Shown here: piece after piece, positions 8,399-15,443 of the stretch
Layout: each line of letters opens with the position of its first letter
Numbering within the stretch: the first letter of the stretch is position 1
Source: Clostridium merdae
GTDB lineage: Bacteria; Bacillota; Clostridia; Oscillospirales; Acutalibacteraceae
Direction of reading: 5' to 3'
DNA length: 64,000 bases
Assembly (NCBI RefSeq): GCF_900176635.1
Contig: NZ_FXLN01000004.1
Location: 868,001 to 932,000 of the forward strand
Notes under the pieces: generated by a model
Databases searched by the model: none
Told to the model about the DNA's origin: nothing
The model's input: the letters and a program-made list of their open reading frames with translations, nothing else
Program-made: the position numbers and the translations under genes

Positions 8399-8422
8399 AT
8401 CCCTCCCGGTAGCGGGAGGGAT
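8399..8422 (-). terminator. Terminator after the ABC permease
   Basis: AATCCCTCCCG-GTAG-CGGGAGGGATT has an 11-bp stem and is followed on the minus strand by ATTTATTG. It lies 14 bases after the permease stop. Confidence 0.7.
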
Positions 8423-8436
8423 TTTATTTGCGCTGA

Positions 8437-9222
8437 TTATTCCAGATTCAATTTGTTTTTCAAAATATATCTCGTTCCGTAATAGAAGATAGCACCCAGA
8501 ATGAGTACTCCAACAATCATCGCCCAGAGCACCCACTGAATTTGACCTGCTGGGCTCATTCCGTTGAGAAATTTGAACCATCCGCTTTTAGAGGAAATTT
8601 CAATAAACAGAGTCATAATAATCTGCTCAGCTAGCCCAATCAAAAAGAATGCTCCCAGGGAACCAGCAACTCGATGCTTTTGCACCAAATGTCCGATTGC
8701 CATTGCAACATACATATTTAAAACAGCAACTAGTATTGAGAGTAAAATGAGTACAATCGACTGGAATATGATTACAGAAACCGAAGAATTCATTTGAGAA
8801 ATGAATTCGAGTATTTCCCTCCACATTTCAGCAAACTCACCAATTGATTCTTGATCAAGTGCCAATACCAATACCGAAAATACAGAAACGACTGCACTGG
8901 TAATATTCCAAAGAGTTGCAACCAGCAGCTTACTGAGGATATTGGCATCCACACTTACGGGCAGTGTAAACATCAGGTAGCCTTCATCCGTTAATAGGTT
9001 CTTATAAAAGCGCTGAATGGTTACTACCAGAGTAATTACGGAGATTGCAACGATAATTGAGACATACGCCATCATAGAAATAACCAAGGGAGTCTCAAGA
9101 GTTTCAGAGTTAATCGAAATAAACACTCGATTAATCACTGCCATTAAAAACAGCAGCAGGTACAAAGGAAGGTAAATGCGCGCCGTAGATTTAATTTCGT
9201 ATTTCAGCAACCGTCCTAGCAT
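8437..9222 (-). CDS. ABC transporter permease subunit
   Basis: 261 residues with six clear hydrophobic segments: YLPLYLLLFLMAVI, a pair around residues 45-70, one near 105-125, one near 150-175, one near 190-215, and a last near 232-252. The N terminus, MLGRLLKYEIKSTARIYLPLY, is typical of permeases in GntR-controlled clostridial ABC systems. There is no extracellular solute-binding protein, so it is more likely an exporter or stress transporter than an importer; the substrate is unknown. It overlaps the ATPase gene by 7 bases and is the last gene of a three-gene operon. Confidence 0.82.
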   Translation of the reverse strand: MLGRLLKYEIKSTARIYLPLYLLLFLMAVINRVFISINSETLETPLVISMMAYVSIIVAISVITLVVTIQRFYKNLLTDEGYLMFTLPVSVDANILSKLLVATLWNITSAVVSVFSVLVLALDQESIGEFAEMWREILEFISQMNSSVSVIIFQSIVLILLSILVAVLNMYVAMAIGHLVQKHRVAGSLGAFFLIGLAEQIIMTLFIEISSKSGWFKFLNGMSPAGQIQWVLWAMIVGVLILGAIFYYGTRYILKNKLNLE

Positions 9223-9914
9223 CGAAACACCTCCCGGAACAACTCATCTACCGATTTATTGTTTTGCTCACGAATCTCTTCAACGGAGGAGGCAAGCGCA
9301 ATTGAGCCCTGATTAATAAAAATGATATCATCCAGAACCTTCTCTACATCACTAATTAAATGAGTTGAAATAATTACGGTTGCATTCTCACTGTAATTTG
9401 AGATAATGGTATTTAAAATATAATCTCGTGCAGCTGGGTCTACACCGCCAATGGGTTCATCCAGCAAATAAAGAGAAGCATTACGACTCATAACCAATAT
9501 TAACTGAACCTTTTCTTTTGTTCCTTTCGACATGGTCTTAAGCCTTGCATCACTCTTAATATCTAACCGCTGAAACATGTCGTATGCTTTTGCTTTATCA
9601 AAATCAACGTAAAAATCATCAAAGAAATCTACCAAGTTGCGAACGGTCATCCAATCATTTAGATAGGTGCGCTCCGGTAAATACGAAACAATCCGCTTTG
9701 TTTCAATTCCCGGTGCATTTCCATCGATTAACAAATCCCCATTGGTTGGGGTTAACAGGCCGTTGCACAGCTTAATCAATGTGCTTTTACCACTGCCGTT
9801 CGGGCCAAGTAGACCAACAATTCTGCCGCGCCCAATCTCTAAGTTCACACCAGACAGCGCAACTTTACCGGGAAAAACCTTGGTTAGGTTTTTACACTGT
9901 AAAATCGGTTCCAT
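9216..9914 (-). CDS. ABC transporter ATP-binding protein
   Basis: 232 residues. Walker A is GPNGSGKST at about residues 36-44, the signature region is MSKGTKEKVQL near 128, Walker B is LYLLDEP near 148 followed by IGGVDP, and a switch histidine is in ISTHLISD near 180. The signature motif reads SKGTKEK rather than LSGGQ, a common form in the YtrB/BcrA-like group. It powers the permease encoded next to it. Its start overlaps the GntR stop as TAATG, which suggests translational coupling. Confidence 0.92.
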   Translation of the reverse strand: MEPILQCKNLTKVFPGKVALSGVNLEIGRGRIVGLLGPNGSGKSTLIKLCNGLLTPTNGDLLIDGNAPGIETKRIVSYLPERTYLNDWMTVRNLVDFFDDFYVDFDKAKAYDMFQRLDIKSDARLKTMSKGTKEKVQLILVMSRNASLYLLDEPIGGVDPAARDYILNTIISNYSENATVIISTHLISDVEKVLDDIIFINQGSIALASSVEEIREQNNKSVDELFREVFRC

Positions 9915-10282
9915 TACAACCTCTCCTCCTTCATCTGCTCAAGCAATGTAATCGTTTGCTGGAAGTCGTACCCCAGAGAGCTCATTTTTTCCATGAACTC
10001 CTTAATAATGTTCTGTGCTAAAGAATATTTCATGGTTTTAATAGCCTCCTCATCTTCCGTAACAAACCTGCCGCTTGTTCTTTGTGAATATAACAACCCC
10101 TGTGTTTCGAGCTCCGCAAGTGCTCTTTGCATGGTATTCGGGTTTACAGACGCTTCCGTTGCCATATCTCTTACTGACGGTAGCCGAGAACCTGGTGGGT
10201 ATATACCAGAAACAATTCTCAGTTCAATCTGTTCTATCAACTGAAAATAAATTGGTCTGTCAGACTTCAGGTCCCAATTCAT
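9914..10282 (-). CDS. GntR family transcriptional regulator (YtrA type)
   Basis: 122 residues: a winged helix-turn-helix (about residues 10-75; PIYFQLIEQIELRIVSG, then GSRLPSVRDMA and NPNTMQRALAELE) followed by a short helical tail of about 45 residues. The short effector domain places it in the YtrA subfamily, which usually represses its own ABC transporter operon. It is the first gene of that operon. The perfect inverted repeat at 10302-10335 overlaps the -10 element, so autorepression is likely. GGAGGTG (10291-10297) is the ribosome binding site. Confidence 0.9.
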   Translation of the reverse strand: MNWDLKSDRPIYFQLIEQIELRIVSGIYPPGSRLPSVRDMATEASVNPNTMQRALAELETQGLLYSQRTSGRFVTEDEEAIKTMKYSLAQNIIKEFMEKMSSLGYDFQQTITLLEQMKEERL

Positions 10283-10301
10283 TCCTATTTCACCTCCGTC
10301 T

Positions 10302-10335
10302 GTATTATTGTACTAGTGGATTAATACAATAATAC
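10302..10335. promoter_or_regulatory. Operator: perfect 11-bp inverted repeat upstream of the GntR-ABC operon
   Basis: GTATTATTGTA (10302-10312) and TACAATAATAC (10325-10335) are exact inverted repeats separated by 12 bases. One half covers the -10 box of the operon promoter and the other lies just downstream of it, ideal for a dimeric YtrA-type repressor. Confidence 0.8.
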
Positions 10336-10357
10336 AACTATCTCTTTCGTTTGTCAA
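10329..10357 (-). promoter_or_regulatory. Promoter of the gntR-ABC operon
   Basis: A consensus -35 TTGACA (10352-10357) and TATTAT (10329-10334) are 17 bases apart on the minus strand. The -10 lies within the operator repeat. Confidence 0.75.
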
Positions 10358-10383
10358 GCGCTTCTTTCGGCTTTGTTTAAAAT

Positions 10384-10412
10384 TTGCAAATATTGGCAGT
10401 ACATGCTATAAT
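10384..10412 (+). promoter_or_regulatory. Promoter for the degV leader transcript
   Basis: TTGCAA (10384-10389) and a consensus TATAAT (10407-10412) are 17 bases apart. The predicted start is near 10419, about 200 bases before degV. Confidence 0.65.
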
Positions 10413-10433
10413 AATAACACATTGCAAAAGTGG

Positions 10434-10498
10434 GCTTTGGTTTACTTTGAGCAGAAAAGCATCGGCTTAGTGAAACCACAAGCAGGGTGTTTTTTTTA
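10434..10498 (+). promoter_or_regulatory. Structured leader element with U-run before degV (candidate attenuator)
   Basis: GCTTTGGTTTAC (10434-10445) pairs with GTGAAACCACAAGC (10470-10483), allowing two single-base bulges. A small AAGC-ATCG-GCTT hairpin sits inside the loop, and a run of eight Ts follows at 10490-10497. With the promoter at 10384 this could be a terminator within a 200-base leader. It matches no riboswitch class I recognise. Confidence 0.45.
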
Positions 10499-10619
10499 AG
10501 CTTTTTTAGACTGCACACGCAACGAAAGACCAATTAGTACTATCAATTTATCATAACTTAAAACAATGCAGTTTATTGTTTTTATGGAAGAAAAGAATTG
10601 GAAATGAGGTATTTTTTCC

Positions 10620-11492
10620 ATGAATGATTTTGTAATTTTAACAGATTCCTGCTGTGATTTACCCGCTGAGCTCGCCCAAAAATGGGAGCTTGAGGTGTTG
10701 CCCCTCTCCGTACATTTAGGGGAGCAGGAGTTTTTAAATGATTTGGATGGCCGTAGCATTAGCTTTCATGAGTTTTACGAGCAATTAAGGAACGAGGCTT
10801 TATGCACGACCGCAGCAGTGAATATGGGAACCTTCCAGCAGAAGATGGAGACGCTGCTGAAACAGGGAAAGGATGTATTGTGCATTCTTTTCTCTTCCGG
10901 GCTTAGCAATACGTATAATGCCGGGCAGCTCGCAGCAAAGGAGCTTGTGGACAAATACCCCGAGCGCAAGCTGTACACGGTAGACAGCCTTTGCGCTTCT
11001 TTAGGGCAAGGCCTCCTAATTGCCCATGCCGTAGAGCTGAGAAAAAGCGGAAAAAGCATTGAACAGGTACGAGATTGGCTGGAAGAAAACAAACTCAAGC
11101 TGTGCCATTGGTTTACAGTGGATGACCTCAATCATTTAAAAAGAGGCGGTCGTGTATCTTCCGCAACCGCTTTAATTGGCACGGTTTTGGGAATTAAACC
11201 AGTTTTACACGTGGATGATGAGGGTCACCTCATTAACGTAGGCAAAGCACGCGGGCGCAAGGCTTCGCTGAGCGCACTGGTTGACCAAATGGAAGAGACC
11301 ATGATTGACCCCGAGAAGCAAATGATTTACATAAGCCACGGCGACTGCCTAGAAGACGCCGAATGGGTACGCGATGAAGTTTTACGACGCTTTCATGTAA
11401 AAGAGGTTCTCATCAATTATGTTGGCCCCGTTATTGGAGCGCATTCCGGCCCCGGGACCGTCGCGTTGTTCTTCCTTGGTATTCACCGTTAA
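10620..11492 (+). CDS. DegV family fatty-acid-binding protein
   Basis: 290 residues, standard for DegV. Diagnostic stretches are FVILTDSCCDLPAEL at the N terminus, ALCTTAAVNMGTF near residue 60, ILFSSGLSNTYNAG near 97, DLNHLKRGGRVSS near 170 and IGAHSGPGTVALFFLG at the C terminus. DegV/FakB proteins bind fatty acids and can present them to a fatty acid kinase (FakA); no fakA is in the window, so FakB activity is not shown. ATG at 10620 follows a GAAATGAGG site. It is monocistronic, with a leader (10434-10498) and a terminator (11508-11538). Confidence 0.9.
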   Translation: MNDFVILTDSCCDLPAELAQKWELEVLPLSVHLGEQEFLNDLDGRSISFHEFYEQLRNEALCTTAAVNMGTFQQKMETLLKQGKDVLCILFSSGLSNTYNAGQLAAKELVDKYPERKLYTVDSLCASLGQGLLIAHAVELRKSGKSIEQVRDWLEENKLKLCHWFTVDDLNHLKRGGRVSSATALIGTVLGIKPVLHVDDEGHLINVGKARGRKASLSALVDQMEETMIDPEKQMIYISHGDCLEDAEWVRDEVLRRFHVKEVLINYVGPVIGAHSGPGTVALFFLGIHR

Positions 11493-11507
11493 GTATTCGT
11501 CGAAAAT

Positions 11508-11538
11508 AAAAATCCACCGGTTACACCGGTGGATTTTT
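11508..11538 (+). terminator. Intrinsic terminator after degV
   Basis: AAATCCACCGG (11510-11520) and CCGGTGGATTT (11526-11536) form a perfect 11-bp stem with a TTACA loop, followed by Ts. Confidence 0.88.
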
Positions 11539-11652
11539 CTATTCATTTATTTGTTTTGATTTTTCAAAATTTGAAATTATAAAAAAGATAATCGAAGCTT
11601 CACTTTTATTATAAATTATATTTGCTAATTTGAATGACAAAAGAAACAGGCA

Positions 11653-12375
11653 TTAAAACAATTTTTTTCCATCTAAAATATTGATACAAAGTTCTTTTGC
11701 CAAACCAGTTTGCTTAAATGGATTTATTTTTTCCACCACGCCGTCTCGCTTAAAAAAGGAGCCTGTATTTTTAAACCAAAATGTCACGTTTGCCTTTACA
11801 CACTGTTCACGGATATGAAGCACCCAATCGTAATCACATTCACGAGCATCTCGTCCCGTTTCACCGCCAACGGTAACATGGTCTACTCCATGCAGATACG
11901 GCGATAAATCAATCTGCTCCAAAAGGGGTGCGCATGCGATAAAACGCCGCTTAATCGGATAGGATAAAAATAACGGAAGCCTTTCATCTGCTAATTTTTG
12001 ATTCTCAACGGTACAACCGACATTCACATTATCATATCCTGCGCCCCAATCGGGTGGAAGGGATACAAGAAAACGGTCAATACGTTTCGTTAGAATTAAA
12101 AAGTCAATATCCGTTCTTTCCTTAATCATTGCCCAAGCTTCTTTACGCCATTCATCCGCTTCCGAAAGGAAAAAGTCTGTTGCAAAGCAGGTCGCAAGAA
12201 TCTTGTTCCCCTTAATATTGTAGTCACCTTTTGCGTTTTTTCGAATGGGCCAATCGAATTTATCCGTTTTCTGTATCGTATTTTGTCCATAATGTTTTGC
12301 ATGTGGTCCATAAAAATAACAATTCGTGCAGCCATCACTTATTTGGTAACAACCGGTCCACGGCTCCCAGTTCAT
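11653..12375 (-). CDS. DUF5131 (phage Gp37/Gp68-like) family protein
   Basis: About 240 residues from the ATG at 12375. GGGAGG lies six bases upstream of it; longer frames begin upstream at 12381 or 12429 without a well-placed site. The family pattern is clear: NWEPWTGC near the start, GCTNCYFY (so C-x7-C-x2-C), FATDFFLSEADEWR near 80, FLILTKR near 105, NVNVGCTVENQ near 130, and VGGETGRDAREC near 180. Gp37/Gp68 proteins occur in phages and bacteria and share features with radical SAM-like enzymes; the reaction is unknown. The flanks are AT-rich and no other phage genes are present, so it is a lone copy, possibly acquired by transfer. Confidence 0.82.
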   Translation of the reverse strand: MNWEPWTGCYQISDGCTNCYFYGPHAKHYGQNTIQKTDKFDWPIRKNAKGDYNIKGNKILATCFATDFFLSEADEWRKEAWAMIKERTDIDFLILTKRIDRFLVSLPPDWGAGYDNVNVGCTVENQKLADERLPLFLSYPIKRRFIACAPLLEQIDLSPYLHGVDHVTVGGETGRDARECDYDWVLHIREQCVKANVTFWFKNTGSFFKRDGVVEKINPFKQTGLAKELCINILDGKKLF

Positions 12376-12564
12376 AGACATCCTCCCACTTATCGAATAT
12401 TCATGACGTAAACGAGGCTCCGTTCTCATTTTGCTGTGAGATTATTATAGCATACAATTCTTCCTTACCCTACCCCTTTTCAGATCGAACATCGAGAGGC
12501 ATCGCTCGAAATTAGTCTTTGCTTCGGTTTCGGCAAAGCAGTACAAGAGTGCTCACATACCAGT

Positions 12565-12604
12565 AAAAAACAAGCGTATCGCCTTAAAAACGATACGCTT
12601 GTTT
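12565..12604. terminator. Bidirectional hairpin between the brnQ and DUF5131 genes
   Basis: AAACAAGCGTATCG (12568-12581) and CGATACGCTTGTTT (12591-12604) form a perfect 14-bp stem with A/T-rich flanks. Confidence 0.75.
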
Positions 12605-12645
12605 CAAAATTGCACTGAGACGAAAACCAGTTTTCTTATATTGTC

Positions 12646-12677
12646 TAAAAAAGAATCGGTTTTCACCGGTTCCTTTT
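12646..12677 (-). terminator. Terminator after brnQ
   Basis: On the minus strand GAACCGGT pairs with ACCGATTC (one wobble), followed by TTTTTT. It lies just past the brnQ stop; a second stronger hairpin follows at 12565-12604. Confidence 0.75.
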
Positions 12678-12682
12678 TATGA

Positions 12683-14047
12683 TTAGGCTCTTTGCCCCAT
12701 GTTCTTTTGCTTCGTCGCAAAGTATACGATAAAACCGACCACTAGGCCAACCGCAAGCGGTATCACCCAACCCATGCCGAGCGAGAAGAAAGGAAGCGAC
12801 TCGCGATAAACACCCAAAATCGCTTTCACCGTAGGCTGTTCGGTCAGCTGCTTAGGCAATGCGGCAAGAAAATCCCCCACGCCGGCAAACAGCGTGAATA
12901 TGGTCGGAATAAGATACACACAACGTCGGTTATGGAACAGAGGGCTTAATATTCCAAGCAGTATCAGCGAAATAGCAAGCGGATACAGGAACATTAGCAC
13001 AGGGATGGACAAAGAAATAATCTGCGTAAGACCAATATTTGCAATGAGTAAGGAAACCAGAGTAAACAATATGGTGTATGTGCGGTAGCTTAGGCGGTTC
13101 GGGAACAGCTCACAGAAAGTTTGTGAGCAAGCCGTAATAAGACCAATGGCAGTTTTTAGGCAGGCAACGGTTACGATGATTGCCAGAAGCACACTGCCTG
13201 CGGTACCAAGGTAATAGTTTGCAATTTGTGCCAACGCAATTCCACCGTTTTCAGAGACAGCAAACTTACCCGCACTGGTTGCGCCCATGTAAGCCAGAAA
13301 GGCATAGATTAAGCCCATTAATATCACACTGACCGCACCCGAACGAATGGTATCGAGCGCAATGCCGCGGGGGCTTTTTACGCCCAGCTCTTTTAGGCTA
13401 TTTACAACAATAATACCAAAAGCCAAGGAGGCAAGTGCATCCATGGTATTGTAGCCCTCTAAAAACCCTTTAAAGAAAGGAGAAGCCACATATGGCTCTG
13501 CAACGGCGATTTGACTGACGGAGCCCATCGGAGAAACCACACTCAAAACAATCAAAATTGCCAGAACCGCTAAAAACAATGGGTTTAACACCTTGCCAAC
13601 CCACATTAAAAGCTTGTTAGGGCGCATAGAAAATGCCAAAGCCACAGCAAAAAACACGAGGGTAAACACAGCGAGTCCCAGCTGGTGCATTTCCTTTGGC
13701 AAAAAGGGTACGACACCAATTTCATAAGACACCGTAGCAGTACGGGGCAGCGCAAAGAACGGTCCAATGGTTAAGTACAGCAGAATTGTCATTACATAGC
13801 CGTAAACCGGGTGAACCCGACCGGCAAGGTCGAACAAACCAGAGCTGCCGGAAATGCCAATTGCAATTACCCCAAGAAAGGGCAAACCGATTGCCGTAGC
13901 CAAAAAGCCTATGGTAGCCAGCGGGGTGGATGCCCCCGCAAGCTGCCCCATATGAACTGGAAATATTAGATTACCGGCTCCAAAAAACAAGCCAAACAGC
14001 ATAGAGCCTACCAACAGATAGGATGAAAAAGACAACTTTTTATCCAT
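12683..14047 (-). CDS. brnQ: Branched-chain amino acid transport system II carrier protein (LIVCS family)
   Basis: 454 residues with about twelve hydrophobic segments. The N terminus SYLLVGSMLFGLFFGAGNLI followed by FPVHMGQLAG is the hallmark of BrnQ carriers, which import leucine, isoleucine and valine with Na+ or H+. Other family landmarks are SLAFGIIVVNSLKELG near residue 208 and VACLKTAIGLITACSQTF near 300. Length is normal. It lies 80 bases after the DUF3841-like gene on the same strand and may share its transcript; two terminators follow. Confidence 0.93.
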   Translation of the reverse strand: MDKKLSFSSYLLVGSMLFGLFFGAGNLIFPVHMGQLAGASTPLATIGFLATAIGLPFLGVIAIGISGSSGLFDLAGRVHPVYGYVMTILLYLTIGPFFALPRTATVSYEIGVVPFLPKEMHQLGLAVFTLVFFAVALAFSMRPNKLLMWVGKVLNPLFLAVLAILIVLSVVSPMGSVSQIAVAEPYVASPFFKGFLEGYNTMDALASLAFGIIVVNSLKELGVKSPRGIALDTIRSGAVSVILMGLIYAFLAYMGATSAGKFAVSENGGIALAQIANYYLGTAGSVLLAIIVTVACLKTAIGLITACSQTFCELFPNRLSYRTYTILFTLVSLLIANIGLTQIISLSIPVLMFLYPLAISLILLGILSPLFHNRRCVYLIPTIFTLFAGVGDFLAALPKQLTEQPTVKAILGVYRESLPFFSLGMGWVIPLAVGLVVGFIVYFATKQKNMGQRA

Positions 14048-14127
14048 ATTATTACTCTTCCCCTCAATTCTAAATCTCTAACCCGTGCAAATCCGCAAGC
14101 CTGCACCCGCTAAGTTATCTCGGCCTA

Positions 14128-14595
14128 TTACAGCTTTACTTTATACTCGGAAAGCCACTCGGGCCGAATTTCTTCCAGAATCGCCTGGGGTACATGGTAC
14201 GCCCAAGGGCTACGCTGATGCTTTAATGATTCGATAGTTCGGTGCAGCTTTTCTTTGGTGATATTATCTACCTCACCCGCTATTAAATCGTGGTAATCTT
14301 TGGGAGAGGTAAATTGGAGCATATACATAAAATCTGCCCACTCGGAATACTCTGTGAGCCATACATTTTCTTTAGGAACCTTTAAGATTAATTTTACACT
14401 GTTTGAGGTACTTCCACCCGTGTTTTTACGGTGGAATCTTAAATTCCCGAAAATGGGGCTCTCGCAGTTCAGGTTTAGCATATCGACTAAGCAATCGTAC
14501 GCATGCGCGTACTTTTGGCTGCGGTGGGCGCGGTATACTTCACCGGATTTTAATATTCGAAGCACTCTTACAGACTGGTAAGTGTATATTATCAC
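14128..14595 (-). CDS. DUF3841-like protein, coupled to an ADP-ribosylglycohydrolase
   Basis: 155 residues. Features fitting DUF3841 are the N-terminal IYTYQSVRVLRILKSGEVY, AYDCLVDMLNL near residue 32, LILKVPKENVWLTEYSEW near 72-89, and the end VPQAILEEIRPEWL. It is shorter than usual for that family. No signal or membrane segment is visible. The GTG start at 14595 overlaps the upstream stop as GTGA, and its GGAGG site lies inside the glycohydrolase gene, so translation is coupled. The function is unknown. The pairing with an enzyme that removes ADP-ribose suggests it could transfer ADP-ribose or act on the same modification; this is inference. It is not an obvious DarT (DUF4433). Confidence 0.6.
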   Translation of the reverse strand: MIIYTYQSVRVLRILKSGEVYRAHRSQKYAHAYDCLVDMLNLNCESPIFGNLRFHRKNTGGSTSNSVKLILKVPKENVWLTEYSEWADFMYMLQFTSPKDYHDLIAGEVDNITKEKLHRTIESLKHQRSPWAYHVPQAILEEIRPEWLSEYKVKL

Positions 14596-15398
14596 TCACG
14601 ATCCTCCTTACAATATGGTTCAGTAGCCCAACGGTATAACAGCTGTTCCCCCTCAGAAACAGCCGGGTCATACAAAAATTTATGAAGCAGCTGGCTGTTT
14701 TCAAAGCCAGTATCTTTATAATATGCCTCTGCAATAGCGCCGGTAATGCACGCCACCGTATCGGTATCGCAGGTAACGCTAAGCACATTGCGTATGCTGC
14801 TCTCCCACGAATCACTCTCTAAAAAGCAACGGATGGCAAGCGGTACCGAGCCTTCGCAGCTCATATCAAATTTTGAAAAGGGTCTGTACAAAAGCAACCG
14901 GCGATTTAGTGGATACCCATAGCGGGATGAAATCTGCTTTTTTATCTCTCTTTTGGAAAAGCCATTTCTCGCTAGAAAGACACTTACTGCCACTGCCTGC
15001 GCTCCGGCAATTCCCCGCGGGTGGTTGTGGCTGCACTCAGCGCTCTTTTTCGCCTCAAGCTCCACTTCTTCCACCGTATTAAAATACTCTCCCACAAAGC
15101 TTACCCGCATAGCAGAACCATTGCCATGGCTTTGATAAGGGGAATGCAGGTGGTCACACAACCATTCCTTAAACATAGGTCCATACCCTGCCAAAGGATA
15201 ACGCTTGCCAAACAATACGTATGCGTCGCGATATGAAATCTTATTTAGAATGGCGTACTTGGTTGCCACCGTCATTACGGTATCATCTGTATAAAAACAG
15301 CCATTTTCAAACAGAGAGATTTTCTTGTGATTAAAGCCTTTCGGTTTGCTGAACTCATAGCGAGAGCCGGCTATATCGCCCAGAAGAGCTCCATCCAA
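14592..15398 (-). CDS. ADP-ribosylglycohydrolase family protein
   Basis: About 268 residues, an all-helical ADP-ribosyl-hydrolase of the DraG/ARH type. It shows GALLGDIAGSRYEF at the start, the metal-binding FYTDDTVMT near residue 35, YGPMF near 72, GNGSAMRV near 92, SHNHPRGI near 122, and the second metal site TCDTDTVACITGAIAEAYY near 212. All acidic ligands expected for the two-magnesium centre are present, so it should be active in removing ADP-ribose from a protein, nucleic acid or small molecule. The start is TTG at 15398, because GGGGGG is seven bases upstream; the GTG at 15404 abuts that site. It is followed by the coupled DUF3841-like gene. Confidence 0.88.
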   Translation of the reverse strand: MDGALLGDIAGSRYEFSKPKGFNHKKISLFENGCFYTDDTVMTVATKYAILNKISYRDAYVLFGKRYPLAGYGPMFKEWLCDHLHSPYQSHGNGSAMRVSFVGEYFNTVEEVELEAKKSAECSHNHPRGIAGAQAVAVSVFLARNGFSKREIKKQISSRYGYPLNRRLLLYRPFSKFDMSCEGSVPLAIRCFLESDSWESSIRNVLSVTCDTDTVACITGAIAEAYYKDTGFENSQLLHKFLYDPAVSEGEQLLYRWATEPYCKEDRE

Positions 15399-15443
15399 AG
15401 ACACTCCCCCCTTTTTTCCTCTATTGATAGGAATAAATCACAT

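Noticed and set aside
8235..8400. Cyclic-di-GMP type riboswitch (GGTTACCGATGG-like end)
   Set aside because: The conserved core segments of the class are missing and no correctly oriented gene follows.
11653..12375. Prophage remnant around the DUF5131 gene
   Set aside because: No integrase, capsid, tail or lysis gene, and no attachment repeats, were seen nearby.
14128..14595. DarT (DUF4433) thymidine ADP-ribosyltransferase
   Set aside because: The sequence pattern, such as the VPKENVWLTEYSEW segment, fits DUF3841 better than DarT.
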